A DNA stretch of 64,000 nucleotides from Sphingobacteriales bacterium 50-39 (GTDB taxonomy: Bacteria; Bacteroidota; Bacteroidia; Chitinophagales; Chitinophagaceae). A program made the position numbers and the translations under genes. The notes beneath the pieces are model-generated. The model saw only the letters and a program-made list of their open reading frames with translations, made no database searches and was not told where the DNA came from. Location: positions 186,927 to 250,926 of the forward strand of contig MKTZ01000012.1 of the NCBI GenBank assembly GCA_001898505.1, given 5' to 3'. Below, in pieces: positions 28,339-38,091 of this stretch (positions are counted from its first letter, which is position 1; every line of letters begins with the position of its first letter).

Positions 28339-29481
28339 ATGGAAAAGAAGAAGATATTGGTATTGGTCGATTGGTTTGCGCCAGGCTATAAGGCCGGAGG
28401 TCCTATACAGTCCTGTGTGAACTTTGCGTTTTCGCTCAGGGACGAGTTCGGCATCCATGTGTTGACCACGGACACGGATCATGGGGAGCAAGAGCCCTAT
28501 GACAGTGTGGAGGCGGGGCGCTGGACAAATGACCTCCATCCCGACATACAGGTCTTTTACCTGAGAAAAAGGGGGATAACGCGCAGGCAGATCAGGGAGC
28601 AGCTGGATGCGGTGGAGGCCGATTATGTCTATCTGAACCATCTGTTCTCGCCATTATTTGTCATATATCCCATGTGGTTGAAATATACGGGCCGGCTTAA
28701 AAGCCAGGTGGTGGTGTGTCCCAGGGGCGCTTTGTATGACAGCGCTTTGTCCGTCAAGCCATGGAAAAAGACGCCCTTTTTAAAGGTGTTCAAGTGGATG
28801 GGCTTGCACAAGCGGGTCCTTTTTCATGCGACGAACGAGCGAGAGAAGGCGGCGATCTTACGGTTCTTCCCCGGCAGCAAGGTGCTGATCGCAGACAATC
28901 TGCCCAAGTCGGATCAGGGGGCATACGAGAGCTGTCCGAAGGAGAAGGGGGTGGTAAAATGCATCTTTGTGGCCCGGATCGTTGCTATCAAGAACCTGCA
29001 ATTCTTTTTGAAGGTGCTGGAAGAGGTCAGTGTGAATGTAGAGCTTACCGTTGTGGGCCCCGTGGAAGACAATGCTTATTGGGCGGATTGCCAAAAGACG
29101 ATAGACGGGCTGAGAAAGAATATACGTGTCGAATATCTTGGGCCGAGGAGGAATGACGAGCTGATGTCTTTATTGCAGCGGCATCATCTTTTTGTGCTGC
29201 CTACTACCGGCGAGAATTTTGGGCATTCCATTTTCGAAGCGTTGCTGGCGGGTCGTCCTGTTCTGATCAGTGATCAGACGCCCTGGTTGGGGCTTCCCCT
29301 GAAAAAAACGGGTTGGGATCTTCCGTTGACCGATGCCGCGGCTTTTACGCGGGTGGTAGAAGAGGTAGCCGGTTGGGACCAGCCGGTGTTTGATGAATGG
29401 GGGCGGAGCGCCTGGGCCTATGCGGCGGCATTTATCCGCAATCCGGAGCTAAGGGAGCAGTATATCCGTCTGTTCTCCTGA
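28339..29481 (+). CDS. GT4-family glycosyltransferase
   Basis: 380 residues from the ATG at 28339 (MEKKKILVLVDWF), directly after the previous stop. An upstream in-frame ATG at 28312 would overlap that gene by 26 bases. The C-terminal donor domain has TTGENFGHSIFEALLAGRPVL with the EX7E pattern. The N-terminal part (FAPGYKAGGPIQS) is typical of the GT4 acceptor domain with its glycine-rich loop. Its linkage is unknown. It is followed by a 69-base gap before the acetyltransferase. Confidence 0.83.
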   Translation: MEKKKILVLVDWFAPGYKAGGPIQSCVNFAFSLRDEFGIHVLTTDTDHGEQEPYDSVEAGRWTNDLHPDIQVFYLRKRGITRRQIREQLDAVEADYVYLNHLFSPLFVIYPMWLKYTGRLKSQVVVCPRGALYDSALSVKPWKKTPFLKVFKWMGLHKRVLFHATNEREKAAILRFFPGSKVLIADNLPKSDQGAYESCPKEKGVVKCIFVARIVAIKNLQFFLKVLEEVSVNVELTVVGPVEDNAYWADCQKTIDGLRKNIRVEYLGPRRNDELMSLLQRHHLFVLPTTGENFGHSIFEALLAGRPVLISDQTPWLGLPLKKTGWDLPLTDAAAFTRVVEEVAGWDQPVFDEWGRSAWAYAAAFIRNPELREQYIRLFS

Positions 29482-29550
29482 TGGTCTAAAAAATTATCAG
29501 GGAAGAACAATAGTTTAGCCTATTTACCGTTGAAATAGAGGATAAAAGGA

Positions 29551-30102
29551 ATGGATAGTACGGTTGACAATTCGTCCTACAGGACAACGATAGAGATCGG
29601 TGCCTCTTCTTTAAAGCAGGCGGCCTGGTATTTTGTAAATATTATCTTTTTCAAAAATCCATTTAATGTTTTTTCCGGCTTGAAGGTGACCCTTTTGAGG
29701 TGGTTTGGCGCTGAGGTGGGTGATGGGGTTGTGATCAAGCCGTCTGTAAATATAAAGTTCCCGTGGAAGTTAAAGGTGGGTCGCCATTCGTGGATCGGAG
29801 AAGGGGTGTGGATCGATAATTTATCGGAGGTGATCATTGGCAGCAACGTTAACCTTTCACAGGGGTGTCTGCTGCTGACTGGCACCCATGATCATAGCAA
29901 AACGACTTTCGACTTCCTGTCGCATCCCATTGTCCTGGAAGACGGTGTTTGGATCGGGGCAATGGCGGTCGTGTATGGGGGTGTCACCTGCAAGACCCAT
30001 AGTATCCTGGGAATTGCCTCTGTGGCGGAGAAAGAGCTGGAGCCCTATATGATCTATAAAGGCAATCCGGCGGTGCCTGTGTTGAAGCGGGTCGTGAAGT
30101 AG
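29551..30102 (+). CDS. WcaF-like hexapeptide O-acetyltransferase
   Basis: 183 residues. It matches the colanic-acid WcaF type: NPFNVFSGLKVTLLRWFGAEVG, then hexapeptide repeats (IGEGVWIDN, IGSNVNLSQGCLLLTGTHD with the histidine likely catalytic, VWIGAMAVVYGGVT). It ends in the NPAVPVLKR tail. These enzymes transfer acetyl from acetyl-CoA to a sugar hydroxyl in the cytoplasm. It is the first of two different O-acyltransferase types side by side (next: acyltransferase-3). Confidence 0.84.
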   Translation: MDSTVDNSSYRTTIEIGASSLKQAAWYFVNIIFFKNPFNVFSGLKVTLLRWFGAEVGDGVVIKPSVNIKFPWKLKVGRHSWIGEGVWIDNLSEVIIGSNVNLSQGCLLLTGTHDHSKTTFDFLSHPIVLEDGVWIGAMAVVYGGVTCKTHSILGIASVAEKELEPYMIYKGNPAVPVLKRVVK

Positions 30103-30117
30103 TCCAATATCCAAATT

Positions 30118-31260
30118 ATGAATAGACCTTATTTGAAGGGCCTTAACTCGTTAAGGTTTCTAGCCGCTGCTTTTGTTATAATCAGCCATGGGCAACAATC
30201 CATCACAAAGCTGGGATTTGACAGATTTTCAAGTTTAGCGATATTCAACCGTGGCGGGGATGCCGTAGAATTTTTCTATGTGTTGTCCGGGTTCCTGATC
30301 ACCTATCTGCTGCTGGGTGAGTTGGATAAGACCGGGACGATCTCCATCCGGGGCTTTTATGCGCGCCGGGTATTCCGGATATGGCCGCTGTATTTTCTCA
30401 TCGTGACGATAGGTTTTGGGTTCCTGGGGGTGATCTATCCCAAAATGACAGGACAATCATTTTTCGACTTCCCTATCTGGAAGGGTCTTCTACTCTTTTT
30501 CTGTTTTATGCCGAACCTGGCGACATCGATGTATACCACCGGGCTTTTATTTCCTCTTCGGACCATTGGTGTGGAAGAGCAATTCTATTTATTCTGGGCA
30601 CCCGTCATTAAAAAGTTTAGGCATAGAATACACTTACTGATCGGATGCTTTATCTTAATTTCGTGTGCGTGGTATTGCCTGTTGATCTATGGCAATCTGC
30701 CTTTGTCGGAGACGGCGCAGGCATTCCTGAAAACACAGAAATTCTATGCAATGGCGATAGGGGCAGGTTTTGGTTTATTACAATACAGATTTGGCGAACG
30801 GTACAGGCAATCCTGGGTATCCTCGGCTGCGGTGCAGTGGCTGATCATCGGCATCATTGTGTATTATTATTTCGTGGGTACGGGCCTTGCTGTAGGGGAG
30901 GGTGATATTTTTCATTTCTTTATGTGCGGGCTGTATGGTCTTTTGATCATCAATTCCAATCTGCTGGACCGTCCTGTTGTCAACCTGGAACGGAGGCTGC
31001 TGGTACATCTCGGCACCATTTCCTATGGCTTGTATATGTGTCATATGCTGGTGGATTACACGTTGCGATTCACCCTAATGAGGCTGCATATAGAAAAAGC
31101 CGGTTATTTCCTGGTGATCATGCCGTTGTATCATATATTGCTGATGGGACTGGCGATCGTGCTGGCATCATTTTCCTATAGACATTATGAAAACTATTTC
31201 CTTCGTTTGATCAAAAATCCACAATCCTATGTCTACCGCCTAAAGAACAGGTATGCTTAG
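30118..31260 (+). CDS. acyltransferase-3 family membrane O-acyltransferase (OafA-like)
   Basis: 380 residues and about ten hydrophobic segments. The N-terminus LNSLRFLAAAFVIISHG and the later DAVEFFYVLSGFLITYLLLGE match acyltransferase-3 proteins. The His of ISHG and the RxxR-like stretch FYARRVFRIWPLYF are the conserved functional residues. The family moves acyl groups across the membrane and onto glycans. It overlaps the dehydrogenase E1 gene by 8 bases, which places it in the same expression unit as the acyl-chemistry genes that follow. Confidence 0.86.
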   Translation: MNRPYLKGLNSLRFLAAAFVIISHGQQSITKLGFDRFSSLAIFNRGGDAVEFFYVLSGFLITYLLLGELDKTGTISIRGFYARRVFRIWPLYFLIVTIGFGFLGVIYPKMTGQSFFDFPIWKGLLLFFCFMPNLATSMYTTGLLFPLRTIGVEEQFYLFWAPVIKKFRHRIHLLIGCFILISCAWYCLLIYGNLPLSETAQAFLKTQKFYAMAIGAGFGLLQYRFGERYRQSWVSSAAVQWLIIGIIVYYYFVGTGLAVGEGDIFHFFMCGLYGLLIINSNLLDRPVVNLERRLLVHLGTISYGLYMCHMLVDYTLRFTLMRLHIEKAGYFLVIMPLYHILLMGLAIVLASFSYRHYENYFLRLIKNPQSYVYRLKNRYA

Positions 31261-33199
31261 TGGTAAGACAATCATCAATCATCGGATCATCAGGGAAGCT
31301 CTTCGTATCCGGAAGGTGGAGGAGAAATTCCTGGAGCTTTTTTCACAGGGTAAGTTAAATGGAACGGTGCATACCTGCGTCGGCCAGGAGTTCTCAGCGG
31401 TGGCTTTTGCCGGACAGCTGAAGAAGAAGGACTTTGTCTTTTCCAATCACCGGTGTCATGGGCATTATATCGCCTTCACCGGGGACACGAGGGGATTGCT
31501 GGCGGAGTTGTTGGGAAAGGCCTCGGGCACCTGCGGGGGCATCGGGAGCAGCCAGCATCTGTGTCATAAGAATTTTTTCTCCAATGGCATACAGGGGGGT
31601 ATTGTTCCGGTGGCTGCCGGCTATGCTTTGGGCAACAAGCTGAAGCAAAACGGGGCTATCGGTGTCGTATTTATCGGTGACGGTACCCTGGGTGAGGGTG
31701 CACTTTATGAGACGATGAATATTATTTCCAAGTGGGAGATACCGTTGCTTATCGTCTGTGAAAATAATTTTTATGCGCAATCTACTCCACAACCTATAAA
31801 TCTGGCGGGGGATATCCTTTCCAGGGCGCGGGCATTTGGTATCCGTACAGGACAGGGAGCTACCTCTTCACCTGACGAGCTGATGGAGAAGGCCCAACAG
31901 GCAATAGATTTTGTACGGGATGAGGTGAAGCCCTGTTTTTTCCTGGTGGAGACCTACCGGCTGAATGCTCATTCCAAGGGGGATGACGATCGTGATCCTG
32001 CGGAGGTAGCGGGTTTTAGCGAACGGGATTTTTTGAATATTTTCCGGAATGAGTCGCCTTCCTACTATCAGAAATATAAAGAGGAAGTGGATGGAGAAGT
32101 GGATTCTCTTGTGCAGGAGATCCTGCAGGAGGAGGAGCTTGCGCTGGAAAAATACTACCGGCAGGAGGAGGTTATTACCGATGACAACTGGACGCCGCTG
32201 GAGGCTATCAATAAGCGCCAGGTGGAGCTGCTCAATCAATTTTTCCGGGAAAGGATAGTGAACGATGAGCGAATGGTATTTCTTGGCGAGGATGTGTTGT
32301 CTCCTTATGGCGGCGCCTTCAAAGTGGCCAAGGATCTTTCTTTTCTCAGGCCGGACAGGGTATTTTCCACGCCTATCTCCGAGGCTGCGTTGACAGGGAT
32401 ATCAAATGGTCTGGCGCTGAATGGTTTCAAGCCGTACGCGGAGATCATGTTTGGGGATTTTATGACACTGGCTTTTGATCAGATCGTCAATCATGCTTCC
32501 AAGTTCCATCATATGTTCAATAAGAAGGTGAACTGTCCGGTGGTAGTAAGGACTCCGATGGGTGGACGAAGAGGTTATGGTCCCACACATTCACAGACAT
32601 TGGACAAGTTCCTGGTAGGCATCGATAATGTAAAGACTGTTGCCCTGCATACGCTGATGGACCCGGGTGATATCTATAAGGCTGTATATGAGGAACAGCA
32701 TCCTGTCATCGTCATCGAGAACAAGACCGACTATGGGAAGAAGGTCGCGCAGCATCAATGGAAGAATTTTGTATACGAGCGTAATGGGGATGCTTTTCCT
32801 GTTGTCCGGGTGCGGCCGGCCGCCTCTGCTCCTACCCTTACCATTGTCACGTATGGCGGCATGGCCGATGTGGTAGCGGGTATGCTGGAGCAGGTGTTCA
32901 TGGATGCGGACCACAAGCCTGAACTTATCATTCCGTCATTGATCTCTCATTTACCTGTAGACCTGGTGGCTGCTTCTGCCGCGCTGACGGGGCGGCTGCT
33001 GGTAATCGAAGAGGGGTCGGGTTTTGCCGGCATTGGGAGCGAGCTGATCGCCTCTGTGACGGAGCTGGTCCCGCATAAGATACAGACCCGGCGGGTGGCG
33101 GCGCATCCTGTACCTATCCCTTCCGTAAAATCCCTGGAAAATATTGTATTACCCGATAAGAACAGGATCCTGGACGAAATAAAAGCAAGTTTTCATTAA
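31253..33199 (+). CDS. 2-oxoacid dehydrogenase E1, alpha and beta subunits fused (ThDP-dependent)
   Basis: 648 residues. The alpha half (residues 1 to about 300) has the ThDP motif: GDG at 142-144 and the ending NN at 171-172, with the usual spacing. The beta half (from about 325) has FLGEDVLSPYGGAFKVAKDL, TPISEAALTGISNG with the glutamate that activates ThDP, and GGRRGYGPTHSQ. E1 decarboxylates a 2-oxoacid and passes the acyl group to a lipoyl arm. The substrate pocket cannot be read here. There is no E3 (lipoamide dehydrogenase) gene nearby. It abuts the E2 start (1-base overlap). Its location inside a glycan locus is unusual; see findings. Confidence 0.85.
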   Translation: MLSGKTIINHRIIREALRIRKVEEKFLELFSQGKLNGTVHTCVGQEFSAVAFAGQLKKKDFVFSNHRCHGHYIAFTGDTRGLLAELLGKASGTCGGIGSSQHLCHKNFFSNGIQGGIVPVAAGYALGNKLKQNGAIGVVFIGDGTLGEGALYETMNIISKWEIPLLIVCENNFYAQSTPQPINLAGDILSRARAFGIRTGQGATSSPDELMEKAQQAIDFVRDEVKPCFFLVETYRLNAHSKGDDDRDPAEVAGFSERDFLNIFRNESPSYYQKYKEEVDGEVDSLVQEILQEEELALEKYYRQEEVITDDNWTPLEAINKRQVELLNQFFRERIVNDERMVFLGEDVLSPYGGAFKVAKDLSFLRPDRVFSTPISEAALTGISNGLALNGFKPYAEIMFGDFMTLAFDQIVNHASKFHHMFNKKVNCPVVVRTPMGGRRGYGPTHSQTLDKFLVGIDNVKTVALHTLMDPGDIYKAVYEEQHPVIVIENKTDYGKKVAQHQWKNFVYERNGDAFPVVRVRPAASAPTLTIVTYGGMADVVAGMLEQVFMDADHKPELIIPSLISHLPVDLVAASAALTGRLLVIEEGSGFAGIGSELIASVTELVPHKIQTRRVAAHPVPIPSVKSLENIVLPDKNRILDEIKASFH

Positions 33200-34509
33200 T
33201 GGCATTACTGCAGGAAATACTGGTACCTCTTTTAGCGGTCAATGATACAAGCCTCACCGTGGTGGAGGTTTGTTTTGCTGGCGGCAGCGCCGTGAAGAAA
33301 GGAGATCTGATCATGGTATTCGAGACGTCCAAGACCACTTATGATGTGGAGGCTGCGTCCGATGGCTATATTCAATATTTATGCGAGCCCGATCATGACT
33401 ATGAGGTAAATACCGTGGTGGCAAGGATCTATAGTGAGGCGGAGGAGGTGAATTTGGTGGCGCCGTTGAAGGTGAATGGTGTGGCCGTTGCCGCGATCAC
33501 GAAGGTGCAGAAGACTACGAGTTGGGAAGGAGAGACGTTGTTCTCCTGTGAGGCTACCCGGCTGATGACCGAGGCGGGTATTGCCCCATCTGTTTTTGCG
33601 GGCAGGGACTTCGTGAACGGCCGGGATGTTCAGGAGTTCCTGAAACCTGAGCCGGCGGCCAAGACTGTGGCCAGCCCGGCAACCAAGGGCGCTTCGACCG
33701 TTGGAGCTACGCTGCCTGCGGACCCGCAGAAGGTCATCGTGGAGCGGCTCAGCTCCGGGAAGAAAAGGGAGATCGAATACCTGGGAGATGTACAGTCGCC
33801 CGGGCTTACCAGCACGCTCCATACCTGGGTCGAGACGGATGGCATCTTTGTTCATATCAACCGCTCGCTGAAATATCTCAAGGATTCGCTGCTGCCTGTG
33901 ATCATTTATGAAGTGTCCAGACTGCTGGAAAGTTATCCGTTATTGAATGCATATTTCACGGGGGATGCCATTGCCCGCTATAAAGAAGTAAATCCGGGTT
34001 TTGCCGTAGATATAGATAAGGGGTTGAAGGTTTTGAAGATAGCTGGTGCGGGGCGGCTGGGCATCCAGGACATCGAGAAGGCGGTGATCGACCTGTCCGG
34101 CCGGTACCTGGACGATGCTTTGGAATTGGAACAGCTGACGGACATAACTTTTACGATCACGGATCTTTCTTCGGAGGGTGTGGCTTTGTTCCGCCCCCTT
34201 GTGAATAAAATGAACAGCGCGATACTGGGCATATCGGCCATCGACAACAAGCTGCAGCGGTGTACATTGAGCCTTACCTTCGACCACCGGGTAACGGAGG
34301 GCAAGCAGGCCGCTCAATTCCTAAAGGAGCTCAAGGACAGGCTGGAATCCTACCGGGCGGCGGATCCTGCTGCGGCTGTGCAGGGTATCAGCTGCTTTAA
34401 ATGTTTGAAAACGCTGCAAGAGGACCTGGCGGGGGTCGGTTTTGCCCGCTGTGTCACTCCGGAAGGAAAAGATGGATATATTTGCCAGAGCTGTTTAAAA
34501 GGATTCTAA
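33199..34509 (+). CDS. E2-like acyltransferase with lipoyl domain, PSBD and C-terminal zinc-ribbon-like tail
   Basis: 436 residues. The N-terminal lipoyl domain (1-80) has the attachment lysine K45 in FETSKTTYDVEA. A peripheral subunit-binding domain follows at about 116-148. The catalytic acyltransferase domain runs from about 180 to 390. In ordinary E2 the active-site motif is DHRVxDG; here it is DHRVTEG (His363, Glu367), with aspartate replaced by glutamate. After residue 395 there is a 40-residue tail with CxxC (399/402), C418 and CxxC (429/432), a zinc-ribbon pattern that standard E2 proteins lack. The acceptor of the acyl group may be the carrier protein encoded next, but this is inference. 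Confidence 0.82.
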   Translation: MALLQEILVPLLAVNDTSLTVVEVCFAGGSAVKKGDLIMVFETSKTTYDVEAASDGYIQYLCEPDHDYEVNTVVARIYSEAEEVNLVAPLKVNGVAVAAITKVQKTTSWEGETLFSCEATRLMTEAGIAPSVFAGRDFVNGRDVQEFLKPEPAAKTVASPATKGASTVGATLPADPQKVIVERLSSGKKREIEYLGDVQSPGLTSTLHTWVETDGIFVHINRSLKYLKDSLLPVIIYEVSRLLESYPLLNAYFTGDAIARYKEVNPGFAVDIDKGLKVLKIAGAGRLGIQDIEKAVIDLSGRYLDDALELEQLTDITFTITDLSSEGVALFRPLVNKMNSAILGISAIDNKLQRCTLSLTFDHRVTEGKQAAQFLKELKDRLESYRAADPAAAVQGISCFKCLKTLQEDLAGVGFARCVTPEGKDGYICQSCLKGF

Positions 34510-34555
34510 GCGGACACGGAGCCTTCGCTGGTGAGCCAGACGATGGGTTCCTACA

Positions 34556-35284
34556 ATGTGCTACATGGAAGAGAAAATAAAAGAGATCGTATCTGCATTT
34601 ACAAAGATCCCGGTGGGCGACATCGGACCGGCAACTCCTGTGGATCGCCAGACCGTGAAGAGTTCGATATTGTTGCATCGGATGTATGCCCGGCTGGCGG
34701 AAGAAGGTCTGGTGGTGGAAAATTACTCAGCTGTAAGGACCTTTGCCGATCTTATAGGGAATCATGATCAGAAGGCGGTGAACGGGGCTGCCGTACATGC
34801 GCCCGCTGCGGCTGTCGCGGCTGTTTCCGGAGTGTCCTCTGGTAATATCGGAATAGACATCGAGGAACTTTCATCCCTTCCCCGCGCTCATGATTTCAGG
34901 AAAGACGAGTTCTATACCATGAATTTTACTCCTTCTGAAATAGCTTATTGTGTTCTTCAGCCTGACCCTTATGCTTCATTTACGGGATTATTTTCTGCCA
35001 AGGAAGCGATCGTCAAGGCCGATGGCCGGCACCGGTCGAGGTCATTCAATAGCATTGAGATCACCCACGGTCCGGATGGAGAGCCTTTATATCCAGGTTT
35101 TCACCTGTCCATTTCGCATGCCGGCGGCGTTGCCGTAGCGGTAGCCATTCCTGTAAGGTCGGAACAGACTACGCCTGCGCCGCAGCCTATGCTGCCTGTC
35201 AGACGGGGTAAGGACGCTTTAGGGATCAGCCTGCTGGCGCTGGCGCTTGCGATATTGGCAATTATTCTTGGTTTTATCCGATGA
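34556..35284 (+). CDS. carrier-protein-like domain fused to an AcpS-type phosphopantetheinyl transferase with a C-terminal membrane helix
   Basis: 242 residues; a start at the second ATG (34565) is also possible. Residues 5-70 look like an acyl carrier protein: a first helix, a loop, then SSILLHRMYARL where carriers have DSLxxxxL, so Ser37 (or Ser36) could carry phosphopantetheine. The D-to-S change before it is odd. Residues about 96-205 match the AcpS-type transferase: GIDIEE (Asp101, Mg) and FSAKEAIVKA (Glu150, Lys154), plus a SISHAGG stretch. A hydrophobic helix at about 223-240 probably anchors it in the membrane. A self-loading, membrane-tethered carrier would place an acyl thioester beside the OafA-like enzyme. 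No such fusion is known to me in glycan loci. Confidence 0.72.
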   Translation: MCYMEEKIKEIVSAFTKIPVGDIGPATPVDRQTVKSSILLHRMYARLAEEGLVVENYSAVRTFADLIGNHDQKAVNGAAVHAPAAAVAAVSGVSSGNIGIDIEELSSLPRAHDFRKDEFYTMNFTPSEIAYCVLQPDPYASFTGLFSAKEAIVKADGRHRSRSFNSIEITHGPDGEPLYPGFHLSISHAGGVAVAVAIPVRSEQTTPAPQPMLPVRRGKDALGISLLALALAILAIILGFIR

Positions 35285-36027
35285 AGATATCCATTATTAC
35301 TGCTACCTATAATAGCGCCGCCACGGTGAGGGACACGCTTGTGAGCATACAGGACCAGCGGCACACGGACATCGAACATATCATGGTGGATGGAAGGTCT
35401 TCCGACAAGACGTTGGATATAGTATCGGGCTTTGCCCATGTAGCCAAGATCATCTCCGAGAAGGATAAGGGGATCTATGACGCCATGAATAAAGGCATCG
35501 GTATGGCCACGGGAGAGGTGATCGGTATCCTGAATTCCGACGATATGTACACGGATGACCAGGTGCTCACCGACGTGGCAAGGGCCTTTGAGGACCCCCG
35601 GGTGATGACCGTATATGCCGATCTTCAGTATGTGAATCCGGACAACCCGCAAAGGGTCATCCGGACCTGGCGTTCGGGGCTTTACCAAAAAAGAAATTTT
35701 TATTATGGCTGGATGCCCCCACATCCGACATTTTTTGTAAGAAAATCCGTGTATGACCTTGCCGGGGTATTTGACCTCAGCCTCCGGTCGGCTGCAGATT
35801 ATGAACTGATGCTCAGGATCCTACTCAAACATGGATTGACGGCACACTATATACCCCGGGTGATCGTGAAAATGCGGGCCGGGGGAATGAGCAATGCTTC
35901 CCTGTGGAACAGGTTGCGGGCAAATAAGGAGGATAGATTGGCCTGGAAATTGAATGGGTTAGAACCATATTTTTTTACCCTATACATTAAACCCTTAAGA
36001 AAAATTCATCAATTTATAATCAAGTAA
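35281..36027 (+). CDS. family 2 glycosyltransferase
   Basis: 248 residues. A GT-A domain: [14 protein letters not shown] at the start, [11 protein letters not shown], and [11 protein letters not shown], holding the paired aspartates. [11 protein letters not shown] is the acidic motif near the catalytic base. It is coupled to the PPTase fusion by a 4-base overlap. An inverting glycosyltransferase acting on the glycan; sugar not predictable, though fucose transfer would fit the next two genes. Confidence 0.85.
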   Translation: MKISIITATYNSAATVRDTLVSIQDQRHTDIEHIMVDGRSSDKTLDIVSGFAHVAKIISEKDKGIYDAMNKGIGMATGEVIGILNSDDMYTDDQVLTDVARAFEDPRVMTVYADLQYVNPDNPQRVIRTWRSGLYQKRNFYYGWMPPHPTFFVRKSVYDLAGVFDLSLRSAADYELMLRILLKHGLTAHYIPRVIVKMRAGGMSNASLWNRLRANKEDRLAWKLNGLEPYFFTLYIKPLRKIHQFIIK

Positions 36028-36031
36028 TTGT

Positions 36032-37147
36032 ATGGCAAAAGTCGCGTTGATCACCGGTGTCACAGGGCAGGATGGCGCTTATTTAAGTGAATTGCTCCTA
36101 AAGAAAGGATATATTGTACATGGCATTAAGAGGAGGTCGTCTCTCTTCAATACGGAAAGGATCGATCATCTTTACCAGGATCCGCATGAAAAAAATGTGC
36201 AATATCATCTACACTATGGTGATCTCACCGACAGTACCAACCTGATCCGTATCATCCAGGAGACCCAGCCGGATGAGATATACAACCTGGCGGCTATGAG
36301 CCATGTGCATGTGAGCTTCGAGATCCCGGAATATACGGCCAATGCGGACGGTATCGGAACCCTCCGTATCCTGGAGGCGGTGAGGCTGCTGGGGCTTACA
36401 AAAAAGACCAGGGTTTATCAGGCTTCCACATCGGAATTATATGGCCTTGTGCAGGCTGTTCCTCAATCGGAGACTACCCCTTTCTATCCCCGCAGTCCAT
36501 ATGCGGTGGCCAAGCTGTATGGATATTGGATCACCGTCAACTACCGGGAAGCTTATAAAATGTATGCGTGTAATGGTATCCTGTTCAATCACGAATCACC
36601 TCTTCGCGGCGAGACCTTTGTGACCCGTAAGATCACCCGTGGGGTGGCGAAGATTGGGTTGGGGTTACAGGATAAGATCTATTTAGGCAACCTGGATGCG
36701 CAACGTGACTGGGGGCATGCCAAGGATTATGTAGAGGCCATGTGGCGGATATTGCAGCAGCCGGAGCCGGAAGATTTCGTCATCGCCACAGGCGTTACGA
36801 CACCCGTACGGGAATTTGTCCGGATGGCATTTGCCGAGCTGGGAATAGAATTGGAATTCAGGGGTAAGGATGAAAAGGAAGTTGGCATCGTCGCTGCCAG
36901 CACCAACCCGGATTTTATCGTCGAAGTCGGTAAGGAAGTAGTGGCGGTGGATGCGCGTTATTATCGTCCTACGGAGGTTGACCTGCTGATAGGCGATCCC
37001 ACGAAGGCGCAGCAGAAGCTGGGGTGGAAGCCCAAATACGATCTGGCCATGCTGGTAAAAGAAATGGTCAATGCGGACGTGCAGCTTTTCAGGAAGGAAA
37101 AGATCCTGAAAGAATCCGGCTTCCATATTAAGAATCAATACGAATAA
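36032..37147 (+). CDS. gmd: GDP-mannose 4,6-dehydratase
   Basis: 371 residues. An extended [26 protein letters not shown] for NAD binding, STSELYG (catalytic serine/threonine) and YAVAKLYGY (YxxxK). The later [18 protein letters not shown] is highly characteristic of Gmd. It turns GDP-D-mannose into GDP-4-keto-6-deoxy-D-mannose, the first step to GDP-L-fucose. The next gene is fcl, 4 bases downstream, so the pair makes GDP-L-fucose. GDP-mannose synthesis genes are not in the window. Confidence 0.95.
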   Translation: MAKVALITGVTGQDGAYLSELLLKKGYIVHGIKRRSSLFNTERIDHLYQDPHEKNVQYHLHYGDLTDSTNLIRIIQETQPDEIYNLAAMSHVHVSFEIPEYTANADGIGTLRILEAVRLLGLTKKTRVYQASTSELYGLVQAVPQSETTPFYPRSPYAVAKLYGYWITVNYREAYKMYACNGILFNHESPLRGETFVTRKITRGVAKIGLGLQDKIYLGNLDAQRDWGHAKDYVEAMWRILQQPEPEDFVIATGVTTPVREFVRMAFAELGIELEFRGKDEKEVGIVAASTNPDFIVEVGKEVVAVDARYYRPTEVDLLIGDPTKAQQKLGWKPKYDLAMLVKEMVNADVQLFRKEKILKESGFHIKNQYE

Positions 37148-37151
37148 AGGT

Positions 37152-38078
37152 ATGAATCAAAGCGATAAGATTTTTGTGGCCGGTCACCGTGGAATGGTAG
37201 GCTCTGCCATCACACGGAAATTGACAAAGGAAGGATTTAGCAAGCTCGTGCAAAGGACATCCAAAGAGCTGGACCTGCGCGATCAGGCGGCTGTACATAC
37301 GTTTTTCGAGAAGGAAAGACCGGATCATGTTTTTCTGGCGGCGGCCAAGGTAGGTGGTATCCTGGCGAATAATACCTACCGTGCAGAGTTCCTTTATGAC
37401 AATCTCATGATCCAAAATAATGTCATCGATGCCGCCTATCGCAATGGCGTTAAAAAGCTGCTTTTTTTGGGATCGTCGTGTATATATCCAAAAATGGCGC
37501 CTCAGCCGTTGAGGGAGGATGCGTTGCTGACCGGTGAGCTGGAGCCTACCAATGAGCCGTATGCCATTGCCAAGATCGCTGGTATCAAGATGGCGGATGC
37601 CTATCGTTCCCAGTATGGATGCAATTTCATCTCCGTCATGCCTACGAACCTGTATGGTCCCAACGACAACTATGACCTGAACAACTCCCATGTTCTTCCT
37701 GCCCTGATCCGTAAATTTCATGAGGCCAAAAAGAAAGGGGAGCCTTCGGTCATGTTATGGGGTACTGGAAAGCCCCGTCGGGAGTTCCTGCATGCGGATG
37801 ATCTGGCGGACGCCTGTTTTTTCCTCATGCAGCAGTACAATGAGCCCGGCTTTGTCAACATTGGTACGGGGGAGGATCTGGAGATCGGCGAGCTGGCTCT
37901 TCTGATCAAGAAGATCGTAGGTTATGAAGGGAAGATAGAGCATGATCTTTCCAAGCCCGATGGTACTCCGCGCAAGCTGATGGATGTGAGCAAGCTGAGC
38001 AAGCTGGGATGGAAGGCTGCCATCAGCCTCGAAGAGGGTATTCGCCGGGTGTATGAGGATTTTAAGATTGCTAACTAA
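37152..38078 (+). CDS. fcl: GDP-L-fucose synthase
   Basis: 308 residues. Signatures are [15 protein letters not shown] for NADP binding, [15 protein letters not shown] (serine and cysteine of the Fcl active site), and YAIAKIAGI (YxxxK). The middle section with [21 protein letters not shown] matches Fcl enzymes. It epimerises and reduces GDP-4-keto-6-deoxymannose to GDP-L-fucose. It directly follows gmd. Confidence 0.95.
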   Translation: MNQSDKIFVAGHRGMVGSAITRKLTKEGFSKLVQRTSKELDLRDQAAVHTFFEKERPDHVFLAAAKVGGILANNTYRAEFLYDNLMIQNNVIDAAYRNGVKKLLFLGSSCIYPKMAPQPLREDALLTGELEPTNEPYAIAKIAGIKMADAYRSQYGCNFISVMPTNLYGPNDNYDLNNSHVLPALIRKFHEAKKKGEPSVMLWGTGKPRREFLHADDLADACFFLMQQYNEPGFVNIGTGEDLEIGELALLIKKIVGYEGKIEHDLSKPDGTPRKLMDVSKLSKLGWKAAISLEEGIRRVYEDFKIAN

Positions 38079-38091
38079 TCTATGATAATCG

